Source of the DNA: Roseinatronobacter bogoriensis DSM 18756
Lineage (GTDB): Bacteria; Pseudomonadota; Alphaproteobacteria; Rhodobacterales; Rhodobacteraceae
Length of the DNA: 64,000 bases
Assembly (NCBI RefSeq): GCF_004366635.1
Contig: NZ_SORN01000002.1
Location: 310,001-374,000 of the forward strand
Direction of reading: 5' to 3'
Both the position numbers and the translations under genes were made by a program. Below are positions 1-8,683 of the stretch, piece by piece. Each line of letters opens with the position of its first letter. Position 1 is the stretch's first letter. The notes beneath the pieces were generated by a model. That model was not told the DNA's origin and searched no databases. It saw only the letters and a list, made by a program, of their open reading frames with translations.

Positions 1-1
1 G

Positions 2-238
2 GTGGCGCAGGGCTTTGGGCTGACCTTTCTGCCGGAAATCGCCCTTCCGGCCGAAACTGCGGCAGCCCCGGACCTGCGCTTGCGCCGTTTTCAGCCCCCC
101 GAACCCGCGCGCCAGCTTGCACTTGTGCGCAGACAGGCCAGCGAAGGCGGGGCATGGTTCAATGATCTTCACAACCATCTCTGTGCCGCCGGGCAAGACT
201 TGCTGGCACGCGCACGCAGCGTGGCACCGCCCCTGTAG
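2..238 (+). CDS. LysR-type transcriptional regulator, C-terminal fragment (OxyR-like)
   Basis: Only the last 78 residues are present; the gene runs off the left edge of the window and its true start is outside. The segment 'GFGLTFLPEIAL' followed by 'LRLRRFQPPEPARQLALVRR' matches the end of the LysR substrate-binding domain, and the wording is closest to OxyR-like proteins ('G.G.T.LPE.A'). A LysR regulator would bind DNA with an N-terminal helix-turn-helix that cannot be seen here, so target and inducer cannot be judged. Assignment to LysR is fairly good; to OxyR only suggestive. Confidence 0.6.
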   Translation: MAQGFGLTFLPEIALPAETAAAPDLRLRRFQPPEPARQLALVRRQASEGGAWFNDLHNHLCAAGQDLLARARSVAPPL

Positions 239-367
239 CGCATGATCTGTGCATGAGCATGCGGGCGGTCATGTGTGCACCGCATGGCTGACACCTACGC
301 GCAACGTTGTTTTTCATTCCAACTGGGGCTATGTGACACTCAGCCAGCATCCAATGGAGGGGAAGCC

Positions 368-1318
368 TTGCGCGACTTGAAACTGCCCGAACAGCGCCAC
401 CCGGAAAAGGCCCGCCGCCCTGTGCAGGCGCAGCCGAAGAAACCCGACTGGATTCGTGTCAAGGCACCCGGCGGCAAGGGCTATGCCGAAACCCACAAGA
501 TCATGCGCGAGAACAAGCTGACAACGGTGTGCGAGGAAGCAGGCTGCCCCAATGTGGGCGAATGCTGGTCGCAAGGCCACGCCACCATGATGATCATGGG
601 CGAGATCTGCACGCGGGGCTGCACATTTTGCAATGTCGCCACTGGCAAACCGCAGGATCTGGATGCGTTCGAACCGGGCCGGGTGGCCCATGCGGTCGAA
701 AAGCTTGGGCTGAAACATGTGGTGATTACCTCAGTGGACCGCGATGATCTGGACGATGGCGGGGCCGAACATTTTGCCCAGACCATCCGCGCTGTGCGCC
801 ATCGCAGCCCCGACACCACGATCGAGATCCTGACGCCTGACTTTCTGAAATGTGCGCCTTCGGTTCTGGAAGCCGTCGTCGCGGCCAAGCCCGATGTGTT
901 CAACCATAATCTGGAAACCGTGCCGGGCCTTTATCCCGAAGTGCGCCCCGGTGCGCGCTATTTCCACAGCCTGCGCCTGCTGCAACGGGTCAAGGAACTG
1001 GACCCGACGATGTTCACCAAATCAGGCATCATGGTCGGGCTGGGCGAGGACCGGCAAGGCGTGCAACAAGTGATGGATGACATGCGCGCGGCTGATGTGG
1101 ATTTCATTACCATCGGCCAGTATCTGCAACCCACGCCGCGCCACCACCGCGTGGACCGTTTTGTCACACCTGACGAGTTCAAGGCTTATGAGAAAGCGGC
1201 ATGGGGCAAAGGGTTCATGATGGTTTCAGCCACCCCGCTGACACGCTCAAGCTACCACGCGGGCGATGACTTCGCGCGGTTGCGTGCCGCTCGCCTTGCT
1301 CAGGCGGCAGGTGCATGA
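368..1318 (+). CDS. lipA: lipoyl synthase LipA (TTG start)
   Basis: Radical-SAM enzyme that inserts two sulfurs into octanoylated lipoyl domains. Both iron-sulfur cluster motifs are visible: the auxiliary-cluster CX4CX5C at C55/C60/C66 ('CEEAGCPNVGEC') and the radical-SAM CX3CX2C at C81/C85/C88 ('CTRGCTFC'); the C-terminal RSSY serine motif is near residue 294. I chose the TTG at 368 because a strong Shine-Dalgarno 'GGAGGGGAAG' lies just upstream and the protein then begins (M)RDLKLPEQRHPEK, as in related Rhodobacterales; a longer reading from 275 adds an unconserved 31-residue leader. The 316-residue length is normal for the family. Confidence 0.95.
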   Translation: MRDLKLPEQRHPEKARRPVQAQPKKPDWIRVKAPGGKGYAETHKIMRENKLTTVCEEAGCPNVGECWSQGHATMMIMGEICTRGCTFCNVATGKPQDLDAFEPGRVAHAVEKLGLKHVVITSVDRDDLDDGGAEHFAQTIRAVRHRSPDTTIEILTPDFLKCAPSVLEAVVAAKPDVFNHNLETVPGLYPEVRPGARYFHSLRLLQRVKELDPTMFTKSGIMVGLGEDRQGVQQVMDDMRAADVDFITIGQYLQPTPRHHRVDRFVTPDEFKAYEKAAWGKGFMMVSATPLTRSSYHAGDDFARLRAARLAQAAGA

Positions 1319-1350
1319 TGCAGGCTGCGGCGTGCGCTGCTCAGCGGCGG

Positions 1351-1381
1351 GAGTATTTGACGCAAGAAAATGATGGCACAG
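1351..1381 (+). repeat. intergenic GAGTATTT...GCAAGAAAATGAT element, copy 1
   Basis: A 24-nt core at 1351-1374 reads GAGTATTT, two variable bases, then a stretch ending GCAAGAAAATGAT. It is nearly the same as copies at 17272-17295 and 62383-62405, with a more distant one at 11814-11834. All four are on the plus strand in spacers downstream of plus-strand genes. Here it follows lipA. Function is unknown. Confidence 0.55.
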
Positions 1382-1456
1382 CCCCATAATGCGAGGCGTG
1401 CATTTCACCGTCGAGGCCGCTAAGAGACTGCAAAAGCCGATTCAGGAGTGTGCTTC

Positions 1457-2155
1457 ATGAGCTTTTCACGCGCAATCAAGATTGCCCCATCCATTCTGGC
1501 AGCCGATTTCGCCAATTTCGGCGCGGAATGCCGCGCAGTCGAGGATCAGGGCGCAGATTGGGTCCATGTCGATGTGATGGACGGGCATTTCGTCCCCAAC
1601 ATCACCTTTGGTCCAGCAACCTGTGCGGCGATCCGGCCCCATATCAGGGGCGTGATGGATGTGCACCTGATGATTGCTCCGGTGGACACGTATATCGAGG
1701 GGTTTGCAAAGGCAGGCGCTGATATCATCTCGGCGCATATCGAGGCCGGTCCGCATATTCACCGCACATTGCAGGCGATCCGGGTCAGCGGGGCAAAAGC
1801 CGGGTTGGCGATCAACCCTGGCACAGGGCTGGACGGGTTGGAAAACCTGCTGGACATGATTGATCTGGTTTGCGTGATGACCGTAAACCCCGGTTTTGGC
1901 GGACAGAGATTCATTGATATGAGCGATAAGGTCAAACGCCTGCGCGCCCTGATCGGGGCGCGGCCCATCCATATCGAGATTGATGGTGGCATGACACCTG
2001 AAACAGCGCCCCTGATGGCACGCGCGGGCGCAGATGTGCTGGTCGCGGGATCGGCCGTGTTCAAGGGCGGCTCGGTCGATAATCCGGCCCCATATGGCGC
2101 GAATATCCGTGCGATCCGATCCGCAGCCCAGGCGGCGCTTGGGGTGGAAGTGTGA
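1457..2155 (+). CDS. rpe: ribulose-phosphate 3-epimerase
   Basis: Interconverts ribulose-5-phosphate and xylulose-5-phosphate in the pentose phosphate pathway and, where present, the Calvin cycle. A TIM-barrel of 232 residues with the expected metal and catalytic positions: H37 and D39 in 'HVDVMDGHFVPN', H70 in 'DVHLMI', and the Asp of 'EIDGGM' near the C-terminal third. 'NPGFGGQ' is the phosphate loop. The ATG at 1457 is preceded by AGGAG at 1444-1448; a slightly longer in-frame reading from 1448 has no advantage. Its stop overlaps the gph start by four bases, so the two are probably translationally coupled. Confidence 0.95.
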   Translation: MSFSRAIKIAPSILAADFANFGAECRAVEDQGADWVHVDVMDGHFVPNITFGPATCAAIRPHIRGVMDVHLMIAPVDTYIEGFAKAGADIISAHIEAGPHIHRTLQAIRVSGAKAGLAINPGTGLDGLENLLDMIDLVCVMTVNPGFGGQRFIDMSDKVKRLRALIGARPIHIEIDGGMTPETAPLMARAGADVLVAGSAVFKGGSVDNPAPYGANIRAIRSAAQAALGVEV

Positions 2156-2811
2156 TCCGCGCGGTCGTTTTCGATCTGGATGGAACGCTGATCGACTCAG
2201 CCCCCGACATCTGGCAGGCAGCCAACGCAGTGTTGACGGAAGAAGGTTTGCCGTTGGTCAGCTTCGAGCAATCGCGCGGCTTCATCGGGCGCGGCGCGCG
2301 TGTGTTTGTGGAGCGGATGGAGCTTGCTGTCGCCGGGGTCAATGACCCCACACGCACGGACCATCTTCACACCCGATTCCTGCATTTCTATGAGCGCGCA
2401 CATGAGAATACGCGCATCTACCCATATGTCGCAGAGGCGCTTGAGCGTTTGCGCAGCGACGGGGTTCGGCTGGGGCTGTGCACAAACAAGCCCTTCGCCC
2501 CGACTGCGGCCGTGCTAAAGCATTTGCATTGGGCAGATTTTTTTGAAGCAGTCATCGGCGGGGATAGTCTGCCCGTGTCCAAACCGGACCCTGCGCCCTT
2601 GTTGGAAGTGGTTGGACGCATGGGGCTGAGATTACCAGAAATCGCCTATATCGGCGACAGCGAAACCGACTCCGAGACCGCGCAACGTGCGGGCGCGCGG
2701 TTTGGGCTTTATACCGAAGGTTATCGCAAGGCAGCCCCAGAGGCGCTATTTCATAATTTCCTGTTCAACGATTACCGGCACTTGTCTGACCGGCTGGCCC
2801 AGTTGAATTGA
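2152..2811 (+). CDS. gph: phosphoglycolate phosphatase, HAD superfamily
   Basis: Hydrolyses 2-phosphoglycolate, the product of Rubisco oxygenation or DNA-end repair, to glycolate. The HAD motifs are in order: nucleophile DxD at D8/D10 ('VFDLDGTLIDS'), motif II around 'CTNKP', the lysine of 'SKPDPAPL' and the acidic motif 'YIGDSETD'. The helical cap lies between motifs I and II. GTG start inside the rpe stop (GTGA overlap). The rpe-gph pairing is the usual one for this enzyme in proteobacteria, which supports phosphoglycolate over other HAD substrates. 219 residues, standard length. Confidence 0.88.
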   Translation: MIRAVVFDLDGTLIDSAPDIWQAANAVLTEEGLPLVSFEQSRGFIGRGARVFVERMELAVAGVNDPTRTDHLHTRFLHFYERAHENTRIYPYVAEALERLRSDGVRLGLCTNKPFAPTAAVLKHLHWADFFEAVIGGDSLPVSKPDPAPLLEVVGRMGLRLPEIAYIGDSETDSETAQRAGARFGLYTEGYRKAAPEALFHNFLFNDYRHLSDRLAQLN

Positions 2812-2818
2812 GCATCAC

Positions 2819-3793
2819 ATGACCCGAACGCGACGCCCCCTGCCCCCGCCGCTGAAAATACCCGCGCCCGGCTTTGGACGGCGCACCCCGCCGGCGCTGT
2901 TTCCACCCATTTTCGGCTTGTTCGGGCTGGGTCTTGGGTGGCGCGCGACCGGTTCTGTGATCGGGGATATAATACTCGGCGCGGTCACATTGCTGTTCGT
3001 GTTTGCGTTTGTGGCCTATCTGGCCAAACCGCTGCGCAGGCCTTCTGTCCTGATCGAAGAGATGGCCATTCTGCCCGGACGGGCCGGGCTGGCCGCTGCC
3101 AGCCTGTCGCTGATGCTAATGGCGGCAAGTCTTGCCCCTGTTGCGCCTTCACTGGCAACGCTGATTGCCGGTCTTGCCTTTGTCCTTCATCTGGCTTTGG
3201 TTGCGGTGCTGATCCTTGTGCTACGCACAGCCCCGGCGGAGGCGCGCGTGGTCACGCCGGTGTTTCATCTGAGTTTCGTGGGCTTCATTATTGGCGGTGT
3301 TGCCGCGAATGCGCTGGGCTATCACGATGTGGCGAAATGGCTGCTTTGGGCGATGCTGCTGCCTGCGGGCATTATCTGGGGGATCAGCGCGCGCCAGCTG
3401 GTGCAGCGCGTTCCGCCTGCGCCGATGCGGCCCTTGTTGACTATCCATCTGGCCCCTGCCAGCCTGTTTGCAATTGTGGCACAGGGTGCCGGGCTTGAAA
3501 CCGTTGCCTATGCCTTCTGCGCGCTGGCCGCCGCCATCGCTGCCGCACTTCTGGTGTCGGTGCGGTGGCTGACAGAATCCGGGTTCACGCCATTCTGGGG
3601 GGCATTCACCTTTCCGGTCGCGGCTTTTGCGACAGCGCTTTTATCCGTGTCACAAGGACAGGGGCTGATGGGCGGGTTTGGGCTGGTGATTCTGGGCTGC
3701 GCCACGCCTTTAATTTTCTGGATATCTTATCGTATCCTCAAGCTCTGGCCCGGGGGCATGCTTGCGGCCAAAACCAATGCCGCAGAGGCGTGA
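2819..3793 (+). CDS. TehA/SLAC1-family (TDT) membrane protein
   Basis: A 324-residue, highly hydrophobic protein with about ten predicted membrane segments after a Pro-rich cytoplasmic start ('RRPLPPPLKIPAPGFGRRTPP'). The beginning 'PPALFPPIFGLFGLGLGWR' and the regular helix spacing fit the tellurite-resistance / dicarboxylate transporter (TDT) family, whose structurally known members (TehA, plant SLAC1) are anion channels. Substrate cannot be read from sequence; tellurite resistance is a historical label only. It starts 7 bp after gph and may be cotranscribed with rpe-gph. Confidence 0.7.
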   Translation: MTRTRRPLPPPLKIPAPGFGRRTPPALFPPIFGLFGLGLGWRATGSVIGDIILGAVTLLFVFAFVAYLAKPLRRPSVLIEEMAILPGRAGLAAASLSLMLMAASLAPVAPSLATLIAGLAFVLHLALVAVLILVLRTAPAEARVVTPVFHLSFVGFIIGGVAANALGYHDVAKWLLWAMLLPAGIIWGISARQLVQRVPPAPMRPLLTIHLAPASLFAIVAQGAGLETVAYAFCALAAAIAAALLVSVRWLTESGFTPFWGAFTFPVAAFATALLSVSQGQGLMGGFGLVILGCATPLIFWISYRILKLWPGGMLAAKTNAAEA

Positions 3794-3864
3794 GAGGGGT
3801 TTTCATTTCCGTGCAGACGTGAAAAAGGAACCTGCCAAACGATCCACCCAAAAGGAGACCGGTC

Positions 3865-5313
3865 ATGGAGATTCGTGAGGCGTTGACCTTTGATGATGTG
3901 CTGTTGGTGCCAGCCGCATCGAGCGTATTGCCGACACAGGCGGACACATCGACTTTTGTCACGAAAACCATCCGGTTGAATATTCCACTTCTGTCCTCGG
4001 CAATGGACACAGTGACCGAGGCGCGCATGGCCATTGCCATGGCGCAATCGGGCGGTATGGGGGTGATCCACCGCAATTTGGACATCGAGGCGCAGGCACA
4101 GGATGTCCGGCGCGTCAAACGCTTTGAATCTGGCATTGTCTATAACCCGATCACACTGACCCCCGACCAGACGCTGCGCGATGCCAAGGAATTGCAGGCG
4201 CGCTACAATGTGACCGGGTTTCCTGTTGTCGATGACAAGGGGCGCGTGCTGGGCATTGTTACCAATCGCGACATGCGCTTTGCCAGTGAAGATAGCACCC
4301 CAGTCAAGGTTATGATGAGTTCAGATAATCTGGCGATCCTGCGCGAACCGGCGGACCGGGATGAAGCGCGCAGCCTGATGCAGGCGCGCCGGATCGAGAA
4401 ATTGCTGGTTACCGATAGCGAGGGTCGTCTGACCGGCCTGCTGACCCTGCGTGACATTGACCGTGCGGTACTGAACCCGACCGCGTGCAAGGATGAACTG
4501 GGCCGCCTGCGCGTTGCGGCCGCGTCCACCGTTGGGGATGCGGGGTTCGAGCGGTCAATGGCGCTGATTGATGCAGGGGTTGATCTGGTGGTGATTGATA
4601 CGGCGCATGGCCATTCCGAAGGGGTCGCCATCGCGGTCGAGCGGATCAAGGCGCAGTCAAACACTGTTCAGGTCGTGGCTGGCAATGTCGCAACGGCCGA
4701 GGCAACGCGCGCACTGATCGATGCGGGCGCAGATGCCGTCAAGGTCGGGATCGGGCCAGGATCGATCTGCACCACGCGGGTTGTAGCGGGGGTAGGCGTG
4801 CCGCAATTGACCGCGATCATGGATTGTGCCCAAGCGGCAGGTGATATTCCCGTCATCGCCGATGGCGGCATCAAGATGTCTGGTGATTTCGCCAAGGCCA
4901 TCGCGGCGGGTGCGTCTTGTGCCATGGTCGGCTCTGCCATTGCTGGCACGGATGAGGCGCCGGGCGAAGTGATCCTGTATCAGGGTCGCAGCTTCAAGAG
5001 TTATCGCGGCATGGGCAGCCTTGGCGCGATGGCGCGCGGCTCAGCCGATCGATATTTCCAGAAGGATGCGGCCAGCGACAAGCTGGTGCCAGAAGGGATT
5101 GAAGGGCAAGTCCCCTACAAGGGCGCAGCCGGGGCCGTGATCCATCAGCTTGTGGGCGGTTTGCGCGCTGCAATGGGCTATACTGGCAATGCAACCGTGG
5201 CCGAGATGCGCGGCAATTGCAAATTCGTGCGGATCACAAATGCCGGACTGAAAGAAAGCCATGTGCATGATGTGCAGATCACGCGCGAAAGCCCGAACTA
5301 CCGGATCGGCTAA
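3865..5313 (+). CDS. guaB: inosine-5'-monophosphate dehydrogenase
   Basis: Oxidises IMP to XMP with NAD, the committed step of GMP synthesis. 482 residues: TIM barrel interrupted near residues 95-205 by two CBS domains ('GFPVVDDKGRVLGIVTNRDM', then 'KLLVTDSEGRLTGLLTLRDI'), the catalytic-loop cysteine C302 in 'GPGSICTTR', and the flap region 'YRGMGSLGAM'. AGGAG sits 5-6 nt before the ATG ('AAAAGGAGACCGGTC'). Full length and intact. Two stem-loops follow the stop. Confidence 0.97.
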   Translation: MEIREALTFDDVLLVPAASSVLPTQADTSTFVTKTIRLNIPLLSSAMDTVTEARMAIAMAQSGGMGVIHRNLDIEAQAQDVRRVKRFESGIVYNPITLTPDQTLRDAKELQARYNVTGFPVVDDKGRVLGIVTNRDMRFASEDSTPVKVMMSSDNLAILREPADRDEARSLMQARRIEKLLVTDSEGRLTGLLTLRDIDRAVLNPTACKDELGRLRVAAASTVGDAGFERSMALIDAGVDLVVIDTAHGHSEGVAIAVERIKAQSNTVQVVAGNVATAEATRALIDAGADAVKVGIGPGSICTTRVVAGVGVPQLTAIMDCAQAAGDIPVIADGGIKMSGDFAKAIAAGASCAMVGSAIAGTDEAPGEVILYQGRSFKSYRGMGSLGAMARGSADRYFQKDAASDKLVPEGIEGQVPYKGAAGAVIHQLVGGLRAAMGYTGNATVAEMRGNCKFVRITNAGLKESHVHDVQITRESPNYRIG

Positions 5314-5325
5314 TCTTGTTTGAAG

Positions 5326-5389
5326 ACAGCAGGCTTGGGGGCTATTGGCGCAACCAGCCTGCTGTGATGCTGAACGCGCGCAGCGCGTT
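5326..5389 (+). terminator. two consecutive stem-loops downstream of guaB
   Basis: First hairpin: ACAGCAGGCT (5326-5335) pairs perfectly with AGCCTGCTGT (5356-5365) around a 20-nt loop. Second: AACGCGC (5373-5379), loop GCA, GCGCGTT (5383-5389). Neither is followed by a clear T-run, so this may be an RNA 3'-end stabiliser or a factor-assisted terminator instead of an intrinsic one. Confidence 0.4.
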
Positions 5390-5442
5390 TGCGCAGATTA
5401 CGTCGACCTGCTGCGCCTTTTGCCCGCAAACACATTCAATAC

Positions 5443-5472
5443 TTGCAATATATATTTTCGACCGCATATATA
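5443..5472 (+). promoter_or_regulatory. candidate sigma70-type promoter of the SulP gene
   Basis: TTGCAA at 5443-5448 and TATATA at 5467-5472 are separated by 18 bp in an AT-rich patch unlike the GC-rich surroundings, about 70 bp before the SulP start. This leaves an untranslated leader of about 65 nt. The match to consensus is moderate. Confidence 0.4.
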
Positions 5473-5541
5473 GCCGACATATCGTGTTGAGTTGCTTTCA
5501 GCAGCTTTTCCCACCCACGCAACGATGTCAGGTTCCACAAT

Positions 5542-7302
5542 ATGCTTAGCCGTTTTCTGCCTTTCATGTCATGGGCACGCAACTACAATCGGGCGAATAT
5601 GCTCAATGACATGATTGCGGCCGCTGTTGTGACCATCATGTTGGTGCCACAAGGCATGGCCTATGCCATGCTGGCCGGGCTTCCGCCTCAAGCTGGCCTG
5701 TATGGCGCAATGCTGCCTTTGCTGCTCTATGCGGCCTTTGGTACCTCGAATTCGCTCGCCGTTGGCCCCGTGGCCGTTGTGGCGCTGATGACCGCAGCCG
5801 CCGCGGGCACGGTTGCAGAGATTGGCGGGTCGGAATATCACCTTGCAGCGCTGTGGATCGCGCTGATTTCGGGGATGATGATGCTGGTTCTCGGGCTTTT
5901 CAAATTGGGGTTTCTGGCAAATTTCCTCAGTCACCCCGTCATCTCCGGCTTTATCACGGCGGCGGGGATTTTGATTGCATCCAGCCAGTTGCGCCATTTG
6001 TTGGGCGCCGACATCAGCGGCAAGACCTTGCCAGAAGTGATCCCCTCGCTTCTCAGTAATTTTAGCGGGCTGTCCCCCATCACCCTTGCATTATCCGTTG
6101 TAACGCTTGCCTTTCTGTTCTGGTCGCGCGCCGGACTGGCGCGGCTGCTGGGGCGGATGGGCGTGTCTGCACCTTTGGCGAAGCTTCTGGGCAAAACCGG
6201 CCTGTTGATTGCGGTGGTTGCGTCAACACTGGCTGTCTGGGCTTTCGGGCTGGACCAGATGGGGGTGGCCTCGGTCGGTGATATTCCGCGCGGTCTGCCA
6301 GAGTTTGGGCTGCCCGCCTTCGAGGTCGAGCTTATCCACCTGCTTCTTGCCCCGGCTGCGATGATTGCAATTGTAGGCTATGTCGAATCCATCTCGATTG
6401 CGCAGACCTTGGCTGCAAAGAAACGTCAATTCATCGACCCTGACCGGGAATTGGTTGCCTTGGGGCTGGCCAATCTGGGGGCCGGTGCGAGCAATGCGAT
6501 GCCCGTGACCGGCGGGTTGTCGCGCTCGATCGTCAATCATGACGCGGGCGCGTCCACACCTGCCGCAGGGGCCATTACTGCGCTCATGATCGGGGTGGCG
6601 GTGCTGGTCCTTACGCCGCTCATGTTCTATCTGCCCCGCGCGACATTGGCAGCGATCATCATTGTGGCGGTGTTCTCGCTTCTGGATTTCCGCGCCCTGC
6701 CCCGGACCTGGCGCTATTCACGCGCGGATGGTGCCTCCATGGCGGCAACGATGGCGGTAACGCTGCTTGTCGGCGTGGAACAAGGGCTTCTGGCCGGGGT
6801 CGGCTTGTCGCTGCTGCTGTATCTCTACCGCACCTCGCGCCCGCACATGGCGGTGGTCGGACAGGTTCCGGGCACCGAGCATTTCCGCAATGTGAACCGG
6901 CACGCTGTGGTGACCGACCCGACCATCTTTTCCATTCGTGTCGATGAATCTCTCTACTTCCCCAATGCCCGCGCGCTGGAAGACAGGATCGTGCAGGCGC
7001 TGGCCGATACACCGGACCTGCGCCATGTGGTCTTGCAATGTACGGCGGTGAATTACATCGATGCTTCCGCCCTTGAAAGCCTTGAAGCGATCAATGAACG
7101 ACTGAATGCAGCAGGCGCACAGTTTCACCTGTCCGAGGTCAAGGGCCCTGTGATGGACCAGCTTGAGAAAAGTCACCTGCTGCATGAACTGACCGGCGCG
7201 GTGTTTTTGACACAATATGACGCCATGCTGGCGCTTTCTCCCGATGTGACGCGCGATTGCGTCACGTCAGAGCGATGCGAGACGCAGCTGGACAGAGTGT
7301 GA
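5542..7302 (+). CDS. SulP-family anion transporter with STAS domain
   Basis: A 586-residue inner-membrane transporter. The N-terminal 420 residues carry the SulP membrane core (signature 'VPQGMAYAMLAGLPPQAGLYGAMLPLLLYA' near residues 33-62, in pieces), then a C-terminal cytoplasmic STAS domain at about 455-565 with 'HVVLQCTAVNYIDASALESLEAI', the anti-sigma-antagonist-like fold. Family members move sulfate, bicarbonate or other anions; nothing in the neighbourhood (no sulfate-assimilation or carbonic anhydrase gene) tells which. It has its own candidate promoter and stands alone. Confidence 0.88.
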   Translation: MLSRFLPFMSWARNYNRANMLNDMIAAAVVTIMLVPQGMAYAMLAGLPPQAGLYGAMLPLLLYAAFGTSNSLAVGPVAVVALMTAAAAGTVAEIGGSEYHLAALWIALISGMMMLVLGLFKLGFLANFLSHPVISGFITAAGILIASSQLRHLLGADISGKTLPEVIPSLLSNFSGLSPITLALSVVTLAFLFWSRAGLARLLGRMGVSAPLAKLLGKTGLLIAVVASTLAVWAFGLDQMGVASVGDIPRGLPEFGLPAFEVELIHLLLAPAAMIAIVGYVESISIAQTLAAKKRQFIDPDRELVALGLANLGAGASNAMPVTGGLSRSIVNHDAGASTPAAGAITALMIGVAVLVLTPLMFYLPRATLAAIIIVAVFSLLDFRALPRTWRYSRADGASMAATMAVTLLVGVEQGLLAGVGLSLLLYLYRTSRPHMAVVGQVPGTEHFRNVNRHAVVTDPTIFSIRVDESLYFPNARALEDRIVQALADTPDLRHVVLQCTAVNYIDASALESLEAINERLNAAGAQFHLSEVKGPVMDQLEKSHLLHELTGAVFLTQYDAMLALSPDVTRDCVTSERCETQLDRV

Positions 7303-7406
7303 CAGGTTTGAGCTTTAGTCCTGAGGTTCTGTTTTGGGTCCTTGAGAGAGAGAAACGATGAGGATTGTGTTTTGAGGGCTTTGGGGACGATGGACGAACG
7401 CACCAA

Positions 7407-7440
7407 GCGCGGAATCAAGGCCGAAGGCCGCCGCGCATCG
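7407..7440 (-). repeat. dispersed 34-bp repeat, copy A
   Basis: The reverse complement of this segment matches 62240-62273 at 33 of 34 positions (one G/C difference). Both contain the short palindrome GGCCTTCGGCC (reverse: GGCCGAAGGCC) and lie in non-coding spacers on opposite strands. A REP-like or relic mobile sequence is plausible. Confidence 0.6.
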
Positions 7441-7588
7441 CCGGGCCGCCCGCACGGCACGGCGATTGGGCTGACGCCAGCGCAAGGATCTCATCTTTCA
7501 GGTGCTTGGCCAGAATAAAGCGCTACAGATTGAGGGGAGGAACGCCGCACCGCGCCCCGACGCTACGCGGCTTTGTACCCTGCTTGGC

Positions 7589-7619
7589 TATGTCCGCAAA
7601 TTTCCGCATTGCGGACATA
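7589..7619. repeat. perfect 11-bp inverted repeat
   Basis: TATGTCCGCAA (7589-7599) and TTGCGGACATA (7609-7619) flank a 9-nt spacer. It has no T-run on either side, so it is not a classical terminator. It may be a hairpin in a transcript end or a relic of a repeat. Confidence 0.55.
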
Positions 7620-7650
7620 CCCGGCAAACTCCCTCATCGCCCTATGCTTA

Positions 7651-7683
7651 ACAAACAAAAACGGCGCCCGAGGTGGGCGCCGT
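7651..7683 (-). terminator. intrinsic terminator of rpsB-tsf
   Basis: On the minus strand the stem ACGGCGCCC / GGGCGCCGT (arms 7675-7683 and 7661-7669, 5-nt loop) is followed by TTTTGTTTGT (complement of 7651-7660). It starts 24 bp after the tsf stop. Confidence 0.85.
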
Positions 7684-7706
7684 TCCTGTTTCCAAGGTAA
7701 GAAACC

Positions 7707-8600
7707 TTAGCTGTTCATCTTCGCCACTTCTTCGGCAAAGTTCTCTTCTTTCTTCTCGATCCCTTCGCCGACACCCATGCGGATGTAGCCGAGAATCTCG
7801 ACGCCCGCATCCTTTGCCGCCTGAGCAACAGTGATATCTGGGTTCATGACAAACTTCTGGTTCACCAGCGTGTTTTCTTCGAGGAACTTCTTCATCCGGC
7901 CAGGGATGATGTTGTTCTGAATCACGGCTTCGGGCTTTGGCTTGTCTGCGGTGGCGTTTTCTTCCAGCGCCTTTTGCGTCTGAACCGTGCGCTCGCGCTC
8001 GACCAATGTGGGGTCAAGTGCGTCTTCATTCAGCGCAAGCGGGCTTGTCGCCGCGATATGCATGGCGATCTGCTTTCCAATGCCGTTATCGGCACCTTTC
8101 AGTGCGACCAGAACACCGATCTTGCCCATGCCGTCTGCGGCAGAGTTGTGTACATAAGCGGCAACTGCGTCACCCTCGATCATTTCCATGCGGCGCAGGG
8201 TCAGGTTCTCGCCGATCTTGGCAATCGCTTCGGTCACAACAGTTTCGACCGGCTTGCCGCCAACAGTCGCGGCTTTCAACTCATCCACATTCGACACGCC
8301 AAGCGCGGCTGTGGTGATTTGCGAAACCATGCCCTGAAATTCGGCATTCTTGGCAACAAAGTCGGTCTCTGAGTTGATCTCGACCGCGACACCCTTGCCG
8401 CCGTCAACACTCACACCGACCAGACCTTCGGCAGCCACGCGGTCAGCTTTCTTGGCAGCTTTGGCCAGACCTTTGGTGCGCAGCCAGTCAAGTGCTGCGT
8501 CCATATCGCCATTGTTTTCTGTCAGCGCCTTTTTGGCGTCCATCATGCCTGCGCCAGTTGCTTCGCGCAGTTCCTTCACCATTGCAGCGGTGATTGTCAT
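7707..8600 (-). CDS. tsf: translation elongation factor Ts
   Basis: Guanine-nucleotide exchange factor that reloads EF-Tu with GTP. The N-terminal UBA-like segment 'VKELREATGAGMMDAKKAL' and the TDFVAKN motif ('INSETDFVAKNAEF') that contacts EF-Tu are both present; the core and C-terminal module complete a 297-residue protein. It lies 83 bp downstream of rpsB in the conserved rpsB-tsf order, and a strong terminator follows. Confidence 0.97.
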   Translation of the reverse strand: MTITAAMVKELREATGAGMMDAKKALTENNGDMDAALDWLRTKGLAKAAKKADRVAAEGLVGVSVDGGKGVAVEINSETDFVAKNAEFQGMVSQITTAALGVSNVDELKAATVGGKPVETVVTEAIAKIGENLTLRRMEMIEGDAVAAYVHNSAADGMGKIGVLVALKGADNGIGKQIAMHIAATSPLALNEDALDPTLVERERTVQTQKALEENATADKPKPEAVIQNNIIPGRMKKFLEENTLVNQKFVMNPDITVAQAAKDAGVEILGYIRMGVGEGIEKKEENFAEEVAKMNS

Positions 8601-8683
8601 GGGTCTATTCTCCTGAAGAAATGCAGTGTGACAGGGCGATAAAACACGCGCCTGTCACAAATTCATGTCATGTGCCCGAAACG

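Larger units (their letters stand above)
7303..7650. other. gene-free spacer between sulP and tsf
   Basis: About 350 bp without a convincing gene. A 42-codon open frame at 7389-7517 (MDERTKRGIKAEG...) has no recognisable domain and overlaps a dispersed repeat, so I do not call it. The spacer contains the 34-bp repeat at 7407-7440 and a strong inverted repeat at 7589-7619. The composition is patchy, as if remnants of older sequence remain. Confidence 0.5.

Noticed and set aside
275..367. N-terminal extension of LipA from an earlier start
   Set aside because: The extension is unlike LipA N-termini and has no ribosome site, whereas TTG 368 has a strong one.
7389..7517. 42-codon open frame MDERTKRGIKAEG... 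in the sulP-tsf gap
   Set aside because: No ribosome site of quality, no recognised domain, and its sequence overlaps the dispersed 34-bp repeat; more likely repeat-derived.
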